Source: Liolophura sinensis
Taxonomy: Eukaryota; Mollusca; Polyplacophora; Chitonida; Chitonidae
Length of the DNA: 64,000 bases
Assembly (NCBI RefSeq): GCF_032854445.1
Contig: NC_088300.1
Location: forward strand, 73,198,984 to 73,262,983
Direction of reading: 5' to 3'
The translations under genes were made by a program, and so were the position numbers. Within the stretch, counting starts at the first letter, position 1, and every line of letters begins with the position of its first letter. The notes under the pieces are model-generated. The model searched no databases, was not told the origin of the DNA, and worked only from the letters and a program-made list of their open reading frames with translations. Below, one piece after another: positions 22,551 through 37,095 of this stretch.

Positions 22551-23009
22551 TCAAAGGAAACCTGACCATATCAACTTGCATCGTGCAATTGTAATTGAAC
22601 TTCAATAAACCTCTAGTTGAGGTAAACAGACAAAGGCCAGATTTCCCCAGTTGATATGCCTAGCCATTCACCTCCTCTCACCGCAGAACACTGTAGTGCG
22701 TGTTCCTGCATAAACCAGGATTATGCGTGACCATTTGCTGCCTACATGTATCACACTGTTGTCAATAGTATGATTTCACTCTATATGTAGTAGTCCTTCA
22801 AATTGGATAACTGCATATTAAAACCTGGTATTTTGGTATTGAACTAGGCATCCCCCTGGTCCCCTATGCACAGGGTTTATGGGACACTTACCATTCACTT
22901 CTAGCGACAATGTGGGCTAATCATGAAATCAGGAGTGTGGATACCCTTGTGCATCAACATCAACAAAAGAACATGAACAACTAATAACATTTATATTGTT
23001 CAAATAACT

Positions 23010-24780
23010 GTTAGCTTTATTTTATCAACAATGCTTAATAGGCTTTATGATTTATGCATAGAAAAACACTTTTGATTTTTTTTTCTTTAAACGCAATGGA
23101 CATTGTTCAGAACAGCTTTCTAAAACACTGATAACAAACTTTGAGTTTTCCGAATCAAGTATTTAATACCATTGCAGAACAAGACAACATATAAATATCA
23201 CTTATAGTTTATATTAAGCAAATCCAAAGCTTGTGGATACATTTTTTCATGTTTCTTGATACACTTTATACCCTTTATGTATAAACAGAAACTTCCAATA
23301 ATGCATGACTCTTCATAGAACAACAATCCACAACCATTATTTCTAAACCAAAAATTTAGCAAATGACAGCTCACTTTAGTATTTGACATTGTTTCCAATT
23401 GAATAAGTAACAAAACATTTGTTCTACAACGATGTAACATTGTCAAGAACCAAACCATGTTCTTTCATTAATAAAAAAAAAAAAAGACTTGGGTCAGCAG
23501 ACACTGAGGAAGTTCTGGAATATTTCTTATATACAGCAAATAACTTATCCAAAATGGAATGATAAGAGAAAAATGAGGCTGAAAAGCAGCTTTGCAACTG
23601 ATCTGTTCTATCTTAACTGACAGCATTATCTCTATGTGACTGAAACGACAGTACATACATTCATGTCAGAAGTACGTGTAACACAAAATTTCTGAAACCT
23701 CAACAATTGAGAATCTGTAAAGAGCAGATTTACGCCTATATGTATTATGAAAAAAGTTTAAAGTATCACTTAATGCAAAGGCACTCATGGCAATTTTTCT
23801 TCACAGTCTACATGAATCTGGACATAGCATTTACATGTCTTGTGATATAAGTGAGTAAACATGATCAAGCTTGACTCATCAATAACATTCGTCTGAACAG
23901 CTCTCAAGGCTTTCGTCCTTTCCCAACAATCAAATGGGGTCAAGACACTGAGAAACACATCCAGTAGAAAACAACAAATTCTCAGCAAAAGTCGTTCATA
24001 CATGTATCTCAATCTTTAATATGCTTTCATTGTTGACAATTTTGTTTGTCAAAGTATTTTGTGAACACTTCACTAAAACCCACGTTTCCATAATTAAACC
24101 CTCACAGGAGCCTAGAGGCCCACTCAGAACACTGGAATGTTTTTTCCTCGCATCACAGGAATACTTGATGTCACAGCAACTATCGGTAAATCACCTCAAA
24201 CAAACTCTATGAGTTAAGGCTCATTTATTTCTTACGCTTTTCCATGATCAAGGTGTTTGTACTTTACCGCAGTCACGGTACACATATGGTGCAAGGTGCT
24301 GCTGTCCGCATCTCTGATTCAGAGACTGTTTAATGAGGGTACTTAAGTGATGCTTGTAGTCACTGAAACGTTGTACCCTGAATGCCCTTGGCCGCTCTGT
24401 ATCCAGGACCACTGACAATCTATATTCCCATCCAATGCTGTTAAACAAACCACAGATGTTGTGCTGCTCTTCCAGGCAACCTCAGGTAACTATTACCAAT
24501 GATTACCACGCACCGTACCTTCTGCACATTGGGATTCAAGCTGTTCACTATTAATGCCATACTCTTGTAATCTTCCTAACTGACCAGCGTATGAGTTGCA
24601 CCATTAATACCCATTAATGAGAACATAAGACGGCCTACAGACGAAGGTTTCCAGAGATCAAAGTGTTCTGAGCCTCCTCCTGTCCAACCCACGTTTTCCA
24701 TGACCTGCCACAATGCTTGGTCAAGCGATAAGTAATGCTAATTATGTTGAGCAAGAGTTGCGAAAGTCACAAAGTGAAGA
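23010..24780 (-). other. Probable 3' UTR of the BLNK-like adaptor
   Basis: Sequence following the TAA at 24781-24783 (minus sense). Candidate AATAAA signals are the plus-strand TTTATT at about 24225-24230 and 23016-23021. No repeat or coding exon seen, and the ORFs here show no recognisable domain. Confidence 0.4.
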
Positions 24781-27700
24781 TTATTTGGGCAAAGCATTTA
24801 GGAGGTTGGTTTGAGTTGAAGTGTCTCCACCAAGTACCAACATGTTGCTCTGGAAATAGCTGATAAGAGGAGGAACACCAGTGAAAGACTGAAAAAGAGG
24901 AAGCAAAAAATAGCAGCACAAATTATTACTAACCATTCAGTCATTGCATTCTAATGCATGTTTACCAACTTTCAGCTTTTTTTCAAGTGACAAATTTTCC
25001 TTCATTCTGATTGATTCATACACCTTAGAGGGCCACTCAAGAGGTTTTTGGTGGAGTAAGATTACTTTTTATCACAAGTGTTATCATAGTGCATAAAGTA
25101 CTGACACAGAAAGTAACATTTTACCGCCTTTATGTGCTTCTGCAAGCGTACTTTACAAACCAATCTTTAGGTGAAATTGAGTATTTAGTTTTTTTACAAG
25201 CTTTAAAAACTCCAATGTAACACATAAATATGAGTAGATTTGAACCTTACCTTTTCATCTTGTTTTGGAGTTCCTAATGCATATTTATTGTCTGCTCGAA
25301 GTCGAATATTCAGATTATAGACACGAGTTCCATAAAACAAAGACAATGCATATGGAGAACCAGTTTTTGTGCTTTTCCTCACCAAAAACATACCATTCTG
25401 TAAAGACAAAAACACAGAACAAGTGAATATCCTTGACTCTGTACAAATGCTGTTGATGCGAGAGGGGTCTCCTTCAGTTCATACACCACGCTAACCCATA
25501 GTAAAAGGCTGTGACCTGTGGTCATGAATATACTGAGACAAACACATCTTGTGGCCATGGTGGTGTGGTAAAGCCAGCCAGGTCTTCATCTCTGACACAC
25601 CATCAGGCTACTTTTAGTGCACAATTAGGAATTAGGAAATCTGAGCTTTCTTTCCATTGTAAGAAATAATAGTTCAGTGGTTCTATGTATTTCCTCATCC
25701 ATCATTCAGCTGTTTCTGCTCAACAATCCACTGAGATCGGCTACTACAAGAAACAGTATGTATGTTACAATTCATCTCCCACTGACATATTGTTTCAAAA
25801 GGAAGTACAACAAGTAATATACCCCAATTTATTCAGGAAGTATGGTGAAAACAGACATAAACCATCACAGGCATTTTTTTCTGATGTGCTTGCTAACTCT
25901 AGAAATCTTTAATTAGGAATTCTTAGGGATACGCCATATTTGAGCAACCAGAAACACTGATGTCATCTCAGTTTTACCCCACGCACATAGTGTTAAAGTA
26001 CAAACAGGATAGAGGGTGATGTAAGCCGAAACAGACGTTTCCATGGGTCACAGAAATAACTTGCACCTGATTGGACAAAACTGATAACGTGGTGTCACTT
26101 CGTATGTGTGATTTTGGCTAAGGTAAACTACCATATCTCGGCTGAGCAACATCACAAAATAAACAGGTATGCTTTTTAAACTTTTTGTTGAGAACTTTGT
26201 TGATGCCTGTATACACTTGGTCAAGAGTTGTCTTTTCTTTTAAGCCACAGACTGTGGGTAAAGGTAATACTGTTTATCCTTAGAACTTCACGTTAACACA
26301 AGTTCTTAAACTTATCAGAGGTTCAGAGCCCATAAAAATCAGAAAGGCTTACCTGGGCTCTGGCTGTGAGTTTTTCTGTGGCTGCATCCCTTGTAAGGTC
26401 ACCATGGTACCATGTGTAACTATACAGACCCTCCTGTAACCATGCAAAACAACATTCAACAACAACCTCCCATTGCTCAAAGTTTCAATCATGTCACTCA
26501 AAGAGTGCTTGGGGTTTAACATTGTACTTAACAATTTTTCAGTCATATGATGACGAGTCAGTCAGAGAATATTTTTCTTTGATTGCACAGATATGATGAT
26601 GGTGTCTCTCTGTTAAGTCCACAATGATACTACAAGGGTAAAAACTTGACCATAACTCTTCAAACATCACCACCAACATCCTCACATGTTTCTGAGCTGT
26701 GGATTTATCATCCTAAAGTGTCACAAAACTTCAGTGTCAGTTGGAATGTAGATTTTTCACAATAATTAACAAGAGTCTCAGATCTAAAGAAAACCCTATC
26801 CTGGCAGAGGGAATATTAAGAGACAATGCCATCAGGCTTGGTGTTGATGGTTGAAATACAAATATTCATCCTATTGTTTATTTATTTATTTATTTATTTG
26901 ATTCATGTATTATGCCCTACTCAAAATATTTCACTTATACAATGGTGGCCAGTATTATTGTGGGAGGATAGGCCCTAGCATTCTAACCATTTGGCCACAT
27001 AGGCCCCTATCTTCCAACTGAGAGCCCTTTAAGTGAAGCAAATCTTCAAATGTAGTGTTGACATAAAAAGCTGATCTCATATCCCAAAAGGGGCATAATT
27101 TAAAGGCAATGGCACTCAATTTCAATAGGCTCCTTTTTCACCTAGCAGAAACAAAAAGTTAACCAACTTCAGAGAATCAGTTCTGCAGATATATTGGTAC
27201 TGCCCAAAAAAAAAAGCAGAAAGAAGTTTATATACATTTTAATACATGTATGTTTCTCTTTGATTACGCAGAAAAAATGGGTGAAATACTTGCCATTTCT
27301 TGGTCTTCTGGTGGCTTGGGCAAACTTCTTCCAGGTAACCCTAGAAATAAAACATGCAGTTATATAGTCAATACACAGTTCTAAAGTTTATACACAATTT
27401 TCAGTCAGCATGCTATATTTGTACGTCTGAATACCATCAGAAGTCCATATACAATACGACAGATCACTTGATGCTTTTCTTGTTTAAAACACAGCAAATC
27501 ACGAAACTAATCTCAATAGGCTAAATCAAGCAGTTTACATGTTAGAAGATAGATTTATAATATGTCACAGAAAGAACTGGGTTCTGGGTTCCACAAAATA
27601 GCCACAGTATGCATATGCATGTATCTATCATGTACTCACCATCAATTAATCTCCCTTAGGTCATACCCATTCTAATTTTTGTTTAGATTAAATAATTAAA

Positions 27701-30700
27701 TAAAATGAAATAAAAACACCTAATCGACGGGAAATGTCTAGCAATTTGACCTGTTTACTTGTTATGTGACTGAAAATCCTTAAAAGATAGCACAAAATAA
27801 AATAATTGATTCACAATTGTAATTTTTTCTTCTCTTTTTTTGGATTGTTAGTGTCAGCTCACCGGGAACACAAAAGAATAAAATTGGTCTTGCCTTAGTT
27901 ACCTCAACCACTGAGTCTAGTGTGACGCTAGCCTGAAGGGTCACACTTAATGGCATCTAACAGATGTAACATATACCTCCATAGCCCTATTACGTACATC
28001 TATAACAACCAAAATGTCACAGTAGATCACAGCTCAGCTGTCCCATACTAACCTGTTGAACGATTTATGTGAGGTTTGGTCACAGGTTTGCTAAACATTT
28101 TGTTTGATACTGGGATTTCTGGTGGTTTCTCCGATGTAGACTCAGACCTGGGGTGATGACTTGGTGCTTTGGTTTGTCTCTCCTTCAGCTGACTCGGACG
28201 CAGAAGGACATCGTTACCAGCCTGGTCCACCAATGACCCCACAACCTGTGGAATTTCTACTCTTGGATAATTTCTTTGGGCAATATTTGAGGGTTTTAAC
28301 TTTCCTGAGGTGGAAATGATTTCACTACGATTTGCACCTGGAGGCACCAGTCCTGAAAGAAGATCAAAGGACAGAGGTAAGCACAATAAAAAATAAGCTC
28401 AATGTAAATGCTACCTGTAACGAGAAGCATAAAAACAGTATCTGAAGTGTACTTATTTCTATTCAATCATTGAATTGAAAATAACATATGTTTCTTACAT
28501 TTGCATCATAAAGAACATATTTATTTAACAGAATAAAATGAACAAAAAAATACCTTTTTCCGGTTTTTCATAATCTTCATCCCATTCCTGCTTACAGAAA
28601 ATGAAAAAATGATACAAATATGAGCTCACTAACATACTTAGCATAAATTCAATCGTCTTTTAACAAAGTTTAGTCACTGATTATCACATTTTCAGAATTA
28701 CTCTCCCTCCTACACACACATATCACATGATACGCTTTTCAAGGAAATCAACTTAAGGAAGCTTTCAGCATGAAACAAAGTGGGTATACATATCTGCTGA
28801 GCTACATGCAAAATTAAGGTATGACTGGGCATAAAAGAAAAACCAAAGGAGAAATAAACTTACATGCATGTCATCTTCAATTTCATAGGTTTCTTCTGGA
28901 AAAAATAAGAAAAAACATTGTAGATTTTGCTCGTTCATATGTTGTATAATACTGGCCTGGCAATATTTCTATATCTGATTAATGTGTCCTGTACTTCGGA
29001 ACAAGCCACCCACTTTTGTTTGTTCTTTGTTTCATACACAAACATGATCACAATATACACCTTCCTCATCCTGACACAGTAATTAGGTTCAAATACACCT
29101 TCACAAGTATATACTGAGACTATTGAACCACTCTGATATCTAACCTAAGCCATACTCGGAGAAAATTTATTTATTTCATTGTTGCTAAATGTGATTTTCA
29201 TGAAGTTTTCGTTTATATACACTCAATATCATGCGGAGGAGATCCTTGCGTAATTAAAACAAACTTTGGCGAGTTACTGACGAACTGTTGGTCCCACCTA
29301 TTGGTGGAAGACAACTGGTCTTCAACACGTACCAGACAGTGAAAGCGACACACCAACATAATAGACTGCTTATTACAAAGGCCCCACGAACAGTGGGAGC
29401 AACTTGAGGAACGTGTCATGTGGAGACGTGACAAACCCCCTGTGACTGCCTCAGCAGATGTCAAGCAGAGGAGGGCCAATCAGAGTTGAGAGGTGTGACT
29501 CGAGCGTTGTTGTTGTTATAGTCACGAACTCTGTTATATTACAGCATGCCAGTTACACAAAGTACATGTACTAAAAAAAATAAACCGACATGTAGTATTT
29601 TTCCAAACATGCAGCACTGTGAAAATCTTGATGAGATGTTGCTAAGAAGCCTTGTCCCTTGTTTTGAGAGCTTACCTAGTTTGGGTCGTCGCGGTACCCT
29701 GGGTGGGAGTTTGCTAGGTGGTCTGGGAGGGGACTGTTTGCCTGGTGGAGCATGTGGATGGCGGTGTGTGGGTGTATGGTGGTGTGTGGGTGTGTAGGGT
29801 AGGGGTTTCCGTGATGAGGGGAAGTCAATTGGCTCTTCGTAATCCTCTGGCTCATCGCTGTACTCTTGATGTGGGTCCTCATATGTCTCCTGGTGGACAA
29901 ACACAGCCATGATGATCAACAGACTGACTGACTGCCCACTGCAATCTTAATGCCTTGAAGGCCTGGGCAATCAACTTTCTTTTTTTCAAGTGAAACAATG
30001 TTAAGAGAAGAAGGAAGGTTCATGAGACAGACAAATGAAAACTATGAGCAAAACTGATTTTATTTCTTTTGTATTTTTTCCTTAAAGAGCGTTATGGACA
30101 ATATTGCCACTGGTTGGGTATGCACTGAACGCTATATCACCTTTTCTTCTTTATATTCATCTGGAAGAAATTTTTCTGAATACTATTTAAGTAATCTTTT
30201 ACTTGTCCACACTAACAGCCACTAAAAGCTGTGTTTAATGTCGTGAAAACCTTGATATCTGAGAACTCTTTGTGGGTTCATAAAGCCCACAACAAAATTA
30301 AAATTTAATGCTTCTCTCTTTCAAGCAAAAAAAAAATAATAATAATAATAGAGTTTGTCACCTATAGTTTTCAATGGACTGTCTGTAGAGCATTACCTTT
30401 TTTTAAGCTATCTTTCTCTTTAAAGAAACCCAAGTCAAGAATTGGAGTTATTTCAAATGTACATATCTCTGTTAGCTGGAAATGTCTTCAGTGAAATTCA
30501 CTAAATTTTACGTTATATACCTGCTCTTTTATTCACCCTCTTTTTTGATTTGATACAAAAATTGGTGCTGCAATGATTTAAATACAATCATCAGGCCTTT
30601 TGTTAGACTACATGTAAGTTGTAATACACTTATGATTCAGTATGTGTGTATACATATACACTTACCTGGGCTGGGGGCTCAGGCGGCAGTGACTTGCGTG

Positions 30701-33700
30701 TGTGGTGTTTGGGCGCCCTCACAGCCACTGGAGAAACTCGTCTATAAGCTGTAAACACACACAACAAGTTCAATTCATTTGTGCAATTTTCTTGAATGAT
30801 TTTCCTTAATCAGCTTTCTCTCCCCCCAAAAAAATGTATACTGTGACATTATTAAGATGAAGGAAACTAAGTAGTGTCCACTGTAAATAAACAGTTTCAC
30901 AACTCAAGACAGACACGTCATGGCTAATACAACAGTGTCACCTGATTGGTGCTGATGACAGAAATATACGAGACAGTCCTAGATTTTTCTAAGATCTAGC
31001 AGTTCTTCCAACACAGAAAAAACAATAATAACAAAGCATAAATTATACTATAATAAACATAAATTTTAACGCATTGTGACTGGTTTTCAATCTTTAAGCT
31101 TCTGTTCTGGTGGTAGAGGCGAGAAGGCTAAGACATATTTCAATCGAAAGTAAGATCCTCAAGTTTCTAAAAACTACCAAACTTTATTATTTTAATGAGA
31201 TTAATGAAATGAGATAACATGAAGAACAAAATGACAATACTGCACAAATGGCTGGTGTGAGTCAAGGCAGCCATCTTGAGAACTTTATTGCCTTGTCAAA
31301 CAAGTTGCTATTTTGAAATTAACATTCATTTAGTTATGTGTGGCCAAAGGGCCATTTCACAAAGTTTTGTGAGACAGGTCTGTGTCATTTTAATACGGAC
31401 CATCAAAGACGCAAAATCAGTTGATTTACAAGCTGTGTAATAGTCAACGGCATCACAAATTATGTCACTCAGTTGCATGCTGTCTTGGACCAAACCCCAT
31501 TCACCTCTTCAAATAAATTTTTTGTCATTCATCTTAGTAGTCAGCAGTTTCTAAATAACAAAGATAAGAGTGAGAGCAAAATTCATCAGGCATGCCAGAG
31601 ATTTATGGCAATGAGAACACGGCATCTCACCGGACAGTGCTTAAAACTAATTACATCTCATGATATAGTTTTTTTCTCTGAATTTATTAACACTGAAGAA
31701 CATAAATGTTACTCCTTCGTCTTTCTTGCTTACAAAGGATGTTTTTTGCCTTTTTTTAATTTATTTATAAAATACAGTTCAATTATTGCAATGTCATGTT
31801 CAAGCCCAGGTGCTTTCTATGATGTCCACCATAACTGTTAGCACTGCTTTCAATCTTAGAAGCCACTGCTACAAAATTAAAGCATAAAATCTAGCAACAG
31901 TTGAATGCCTGGATCAGCCTCAGTGGTGTTTAGATTTATTTTTATTCCATTTATTTGTGATACTCCGCTAAATTACTTCAATAAACACTGTTCTTTAACT
32001 ATGCAATACTACTTTTATTCCGGACTATACAAGACAAATTTCACCACGATGTCAACACGTGCTCGCTTGAGCTATTGTCTGACTCTCCTGCTTCCGCTTG
32101 AGCTATTGTCTGACTCTCCTGCTTCCGGAGGTATATAACAGTCTCGCTTCACAGGAAGTAGTATGACATAGTATAAACAAAGTGTCCGACAATGAAACTG
32201 GACAGGATTCACAATTTGAATAGTTCTATTGTAATTTTGTAAACATTTAATAGGGGTCAAAGTCACCAGCACAACCCCTCCAGAGGCTACGACCTGAACC
32301 AGGAATATGTGGCAGCTAGGCTATTTAAACAGGGTTGCTGAAGTTCCTTGTAAATGATATAGTAGGCCTACTGCATCAACAGTTCAAGCAGTGTAAGAAA
32401 TATTCTTCTAGTATGTCCAATTTCCAAGAAAACTATATTTATCGTATGAGCCCTCACACCTGAAGTCCACAACTTTTGTCTGTCACTGGCTACTGCTTAG
32501 ACTATTACATGTAAAATACCTTCTACATTTTAGAGCTAGCACAAACGTGACGTCACCTTGCTCTAGATAATGGAGATTTGCTGAAGCTGTGTCAAGATGA
32601 AGTTTCATTAAACTTATATTGGGTTGACAAAAAATCTAAATAGATATTTCATGCCAGTGTAAGATACGCTGAATGGTAGTCTTTCAGTGAACATAAAAAT
32701 TAGTCAGGCACTTTCACTTATGGACAAACTATTTATTTATTTATTTGACTGGTGTTTTACGCTGTACTCAAGTATATTTCATTTATATGACGGCGGCCAG
32801 CATTATGGTGGGTGGAAACTGGCCAGAGCCCGGGGGAAACCCACGACCATCCGCAGGCTGCTGACAGACCTTCCCACTTACAGCCGGAGAGGAAGCCAGC
32901 ATGAGCTGGAATTGAACTCATGCACATTGATGAGAGGCTCCTGGGTCACCACGCTGCGCCAGCGCAGTAACCACCTCAGCCACGCAGGCCCATGGACAAA
33001 CTAACAATATGCCATACCATAATCCAGCCGATCGACTCATTTTCACCCAAAAGTGCTGTACACTTCAAGAAAAGTACACTATTACATGTAGATGTACATG
33101 AACCTCACACTATATGTTGAGTTGAAGGTTTCATAAACATTTACATACCTACAGGTAAACTTTCAGCGCAATTATATCCACCTTTTCTCTTTGTTTTCGA
33201 AGACAAAAACTACACTGGTGGGTTTGGCTAATTCTAGGGTTTGACAAAAATATAATTGTACAAGCCCTCACAGACTACTGCTCTTAGAATATGCTTAGAT
33301 AAACACCTGCAAACATGAGAAAAGATTGAAGGATTACAGTACACTCCATGTGAAGATACCTTTCCATCAAAGCAAGAACCATGCTAACAGGCATAATAAT
33401 CACCACAGGAGACAATTCACCAATTCTGTCTCACAAAAAGAGCTAGCAGAACTGGTAAATTGTACAGGTGTTCAATGACATTTTTAAAGGATGTTTTCCT
33501 CTTAGTAAGGCTTATTTCTGATTTGTTACAAAACCACTCCATGAAAAAAACTGTGTATATAAAGAACCCTTAGATCCTGTAACACAAAACCACAGCTTTG
33601 TCAGAACAGGAAGACCTGAGGGTGACCCAGTGTCAGCCTATATTTATGTACATGCAGCAACAGTTCACTGGCTTACAATTAACAAGCTGACACAGTTTAT

Positions 33701-36700
33701 AGTTTGTATAAAGCACACATCTACATGTATACTGGAAGGTTGATACTTATATACTAGGTCATGCTGGCTTCCTATCTGGCCGTATGTAGGAGGGTCTGCC
33801 AGCAACCTGTGGATGGTCACAGGTTTTCCCTGGGCTATGACTGGTCTCCTCCCACATGCTGAACATGAAAGATACGTGAAATATTCTTGAGTACAGCGTA
33901 AAACACCAATCAAATAAATAAATAAATGCCAAGCATAAGGGCACGGTGGGACCTATACTGACACTGTAAAACTAAGCTGGTTACCTATATTATGTACCTG
34001 TCTACCTTTTCTTATATCTTTTCTGTTCTTTACACTTTATACAGTGAATAAGTAGTCATGTCAGGCTGGAGTTATTGCTTGTTTTTTCAGATTGTTAAAA
34101 CTGTTTAGTGGAAACCTAAAAGTCACATCATCTCAGTATGCCTGAAACATGAATGGACAAACACCTGAGTATGCCCACACCTGGGTATTTCAGAAACATT
34201 AATATACCTACATCTTGGTATATCAGAAAAATTAATATACCCACACCTGGGTATATCAGAAACTTTAACATGTCTAGACCTGGGTATATCAGAAACATTA
34301 ATATACCTACACCTGGGTATATCAGAAACATTAATATACCTACATCTTGGTATATCAGAAACATTAATATACCCACACCTGGGTATATAAGAAACTTTAA
34401 CATGTCTAGACCTGGGTATATCAGAAACATTAATATACCCACACCTGGGTATATCAGAAACTTTAATATGTCTAGACCTGGGTATATCAGAAACATTAAT
34501 ATACCTACACCTGGGTATATCAGAAACATTAATATACCTACACCTTGGTATATCAGAAAAATTAATATACCCACACCTAGGTATATCAGAAACTTTAACA
34601 TGTCTAGACCTGGGTATATCAGAAACATTAACATACCTACACCTGGGTATATCAGAAACATTAATATACCTACACCTTGGTATATCAGAAAAATTAATAT
34701 ACCCACACCTAGGTACATCAGAAACTTTAACATGTCTACACCTGGGTATATCAGAAACATTAATATACCCACACCTGGGTATATCAGAAACAATGATATA
34801 CCTACAACTGGGTATATCAAAAATGTTAATATACCCATACCTAAATTTTTATTCCACCATTTCTCCAAATAAAAAATTTTTTTTTTATACCTAACCACAT
34901 GTAATTAGCATGAACGCTGCCAGTCTCTTTCTCTGAGTATAACATATATATTATTAATATGCTTATTAATTTAACACTTGGGATTCTCTGTGGACTTATT
35001 AACTTATCAGGAGATTGTCGTGCAAAAATGTTACTTATTACAGATAAACATTGCAATCTTACTGTACATATTGAATGTGAAGACTGAACACAGTGACAAA
35101 AGCGGGAAGAGAGCTGAGCATGTACTCACTGTTCATGGGGGCTGTAGATGATTGAGGCATTGATAGGTGGTGTTGTGTCGGCTCTTCATACTCATCATCT
35201 GAAACACAAGCATACCCGTGCAGGTAACTACTCATTGTCACACCTGTACTCAAGTAAAAGGCCAATTAAGCTACAGAAAGGCCAGGAGTCGTATCGTATC
35301 TGTGAGATCATATCAAAAGTATAAAGAACTGGCTCTCTATTTGTACACTTACATACTGTCCACTGGAATCTTTTTATTGATCCAGAGCATTTGTTAAACC
35401 AGGAAGTTTATTTCTGTTTTAGAGTATTGCTTATCAGTTGATTCGCCCCGATTTCAAAAACCCTCCACTCTTATCGATGATCTATGTCATTGAAAAATTA
35501 TCAGCGGGACTACCAGCTCGTGAAGCAAAAGTATTAGCACAACAAGTATGCATTTTACTACAAGTGCCTCTTTGTGACCTATAAATTTGCCTAGGACACA
35601 TATCTGAGGTGCTGCGATTGGTTTCTTTTTAGACATAGTGGTCTTCAACGAACGTCATAATGCATGAGCCGTGACACGAGCCACAATGACCTGTTTTTGT
35701 CACCAAAGCCCCAAGAATTACAGGAGTGGGGAAGTCCACAAAGTCCCTGATGAAGACTACATACTGGGAGAAAAACATACCGCCTTATTGTCCTGAAGCG
35801 CACATGAATTTGTGGATAGGACTTTATATCCAATGGCTTAACAGGGCAGGTGCCAATATTTAATTGCCTTCACTCTATGCTCTCTCGTGTACACATATTC
35901 CATACAGCATTGATCAGTGTAAGTCAGTTTGAACACACAGGTGTGAGCATCACCTGACTAACTAGAATGTGTACTTCATTCCAAACCACTTCAAGCACGT
36001 CAAGCCCCAGGCAAACTACCTGTTACTGTGTACCTAGCTATTAATGCACGCCACACTCCATTGTTCTGGCAAAAACACAATGTAAAACATTTGTCTGCTA
36101 CATGTACCTCTCACTCATGTTTTTGAAGATAATCTCATGCACAATGACTAAATTTCACCTAAAGTTTGGTTCACAGAAATTCCCTTTCAGAGGCACACGA
36201 AGGCCTTAATATGATACTTTTGATGCCAATTAGACTTCAGTTTGTCTTCTAAGAAATTAGTCAAACAAAAAACCCTCTTAAGTGGTCTAGATGGCTGACT
36301 TAATAAGAATCAAACAAGCTGTGTCACTTAAAAACTGCTTGATTTTAGGTCAGATGCACAAAAATCAAATATATTTTCAGTTTTGAAGATGCGAGCTGAA
36401 TGTATCACATATTAAGGATATTTTACAGATGGAAATTCAATATTTATATGGGTTTCATCCAGACCAGAGGGGCCAAGGTGATTAGTGTTTCAGCGTGGCG
36501 CAAATACCCAAGAGCCTCTCACCAATGGGGTTGCTGTGGAGTTTAGCTCATCCTGGCTTCCTCGCTCATTTTAAGTGGGAAAGTCTGGCAGCAACTTGCA
36601 GATGGCGATGGGTTTTCCCCAGGCTCGTTTTCTTTTCACCATAATGCTGACCGCTGTCACATAGGTGAAATATTCTTTAGTACAGCGTAAAACACCAATC

Positions 36701-37057
36701 AAATAAATAAATTCATCCACATAAATATTTTGTTTTTTGTGACTGTCCCTGGTGTTTCATGTTTAATCACAAAGGTGTCAGCAAATATAAAACTGTACAC
36801 CAGCTGTCTTTTAGTGTGTCACTTCACTGAGATTAACGAATCAGTTCTGAATTTCTTCACAGCTGCGAATGCCTGCATGTACCAGGGAATATGGAGATTT
36901 AAATTACCACTTATGTATACAGGTACATGACAGTATACACGCCTTACTAACACTGCCAGAGCAAAGTACCAAAGCAAACATCAAGTGGCTCATTCAAGTG
37001 TTAAAATACTCCTCCTATTACAAAGGTAGATGATATACATACACACACACACACACA

Positions 37058-37095
<38 letters not shown>

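Noticed and set aside
29213-29479. 88-aa minus-strand Cys-rich ORF, and an opposing plus-strand frame with HEQWEQLEERVMWRRDK
   Set aside because: Possibly a transposon-derived fragment, but neither strand shows a family signature I can name, and it is not spliced into the adaptor.
29546-29912. Plus-strand ORFs of 64 and 83 aa, Gly/Val-rich
   Set aside because: They are antisense shadows of the Pro/His-rich adaptor exon 29676-29889.
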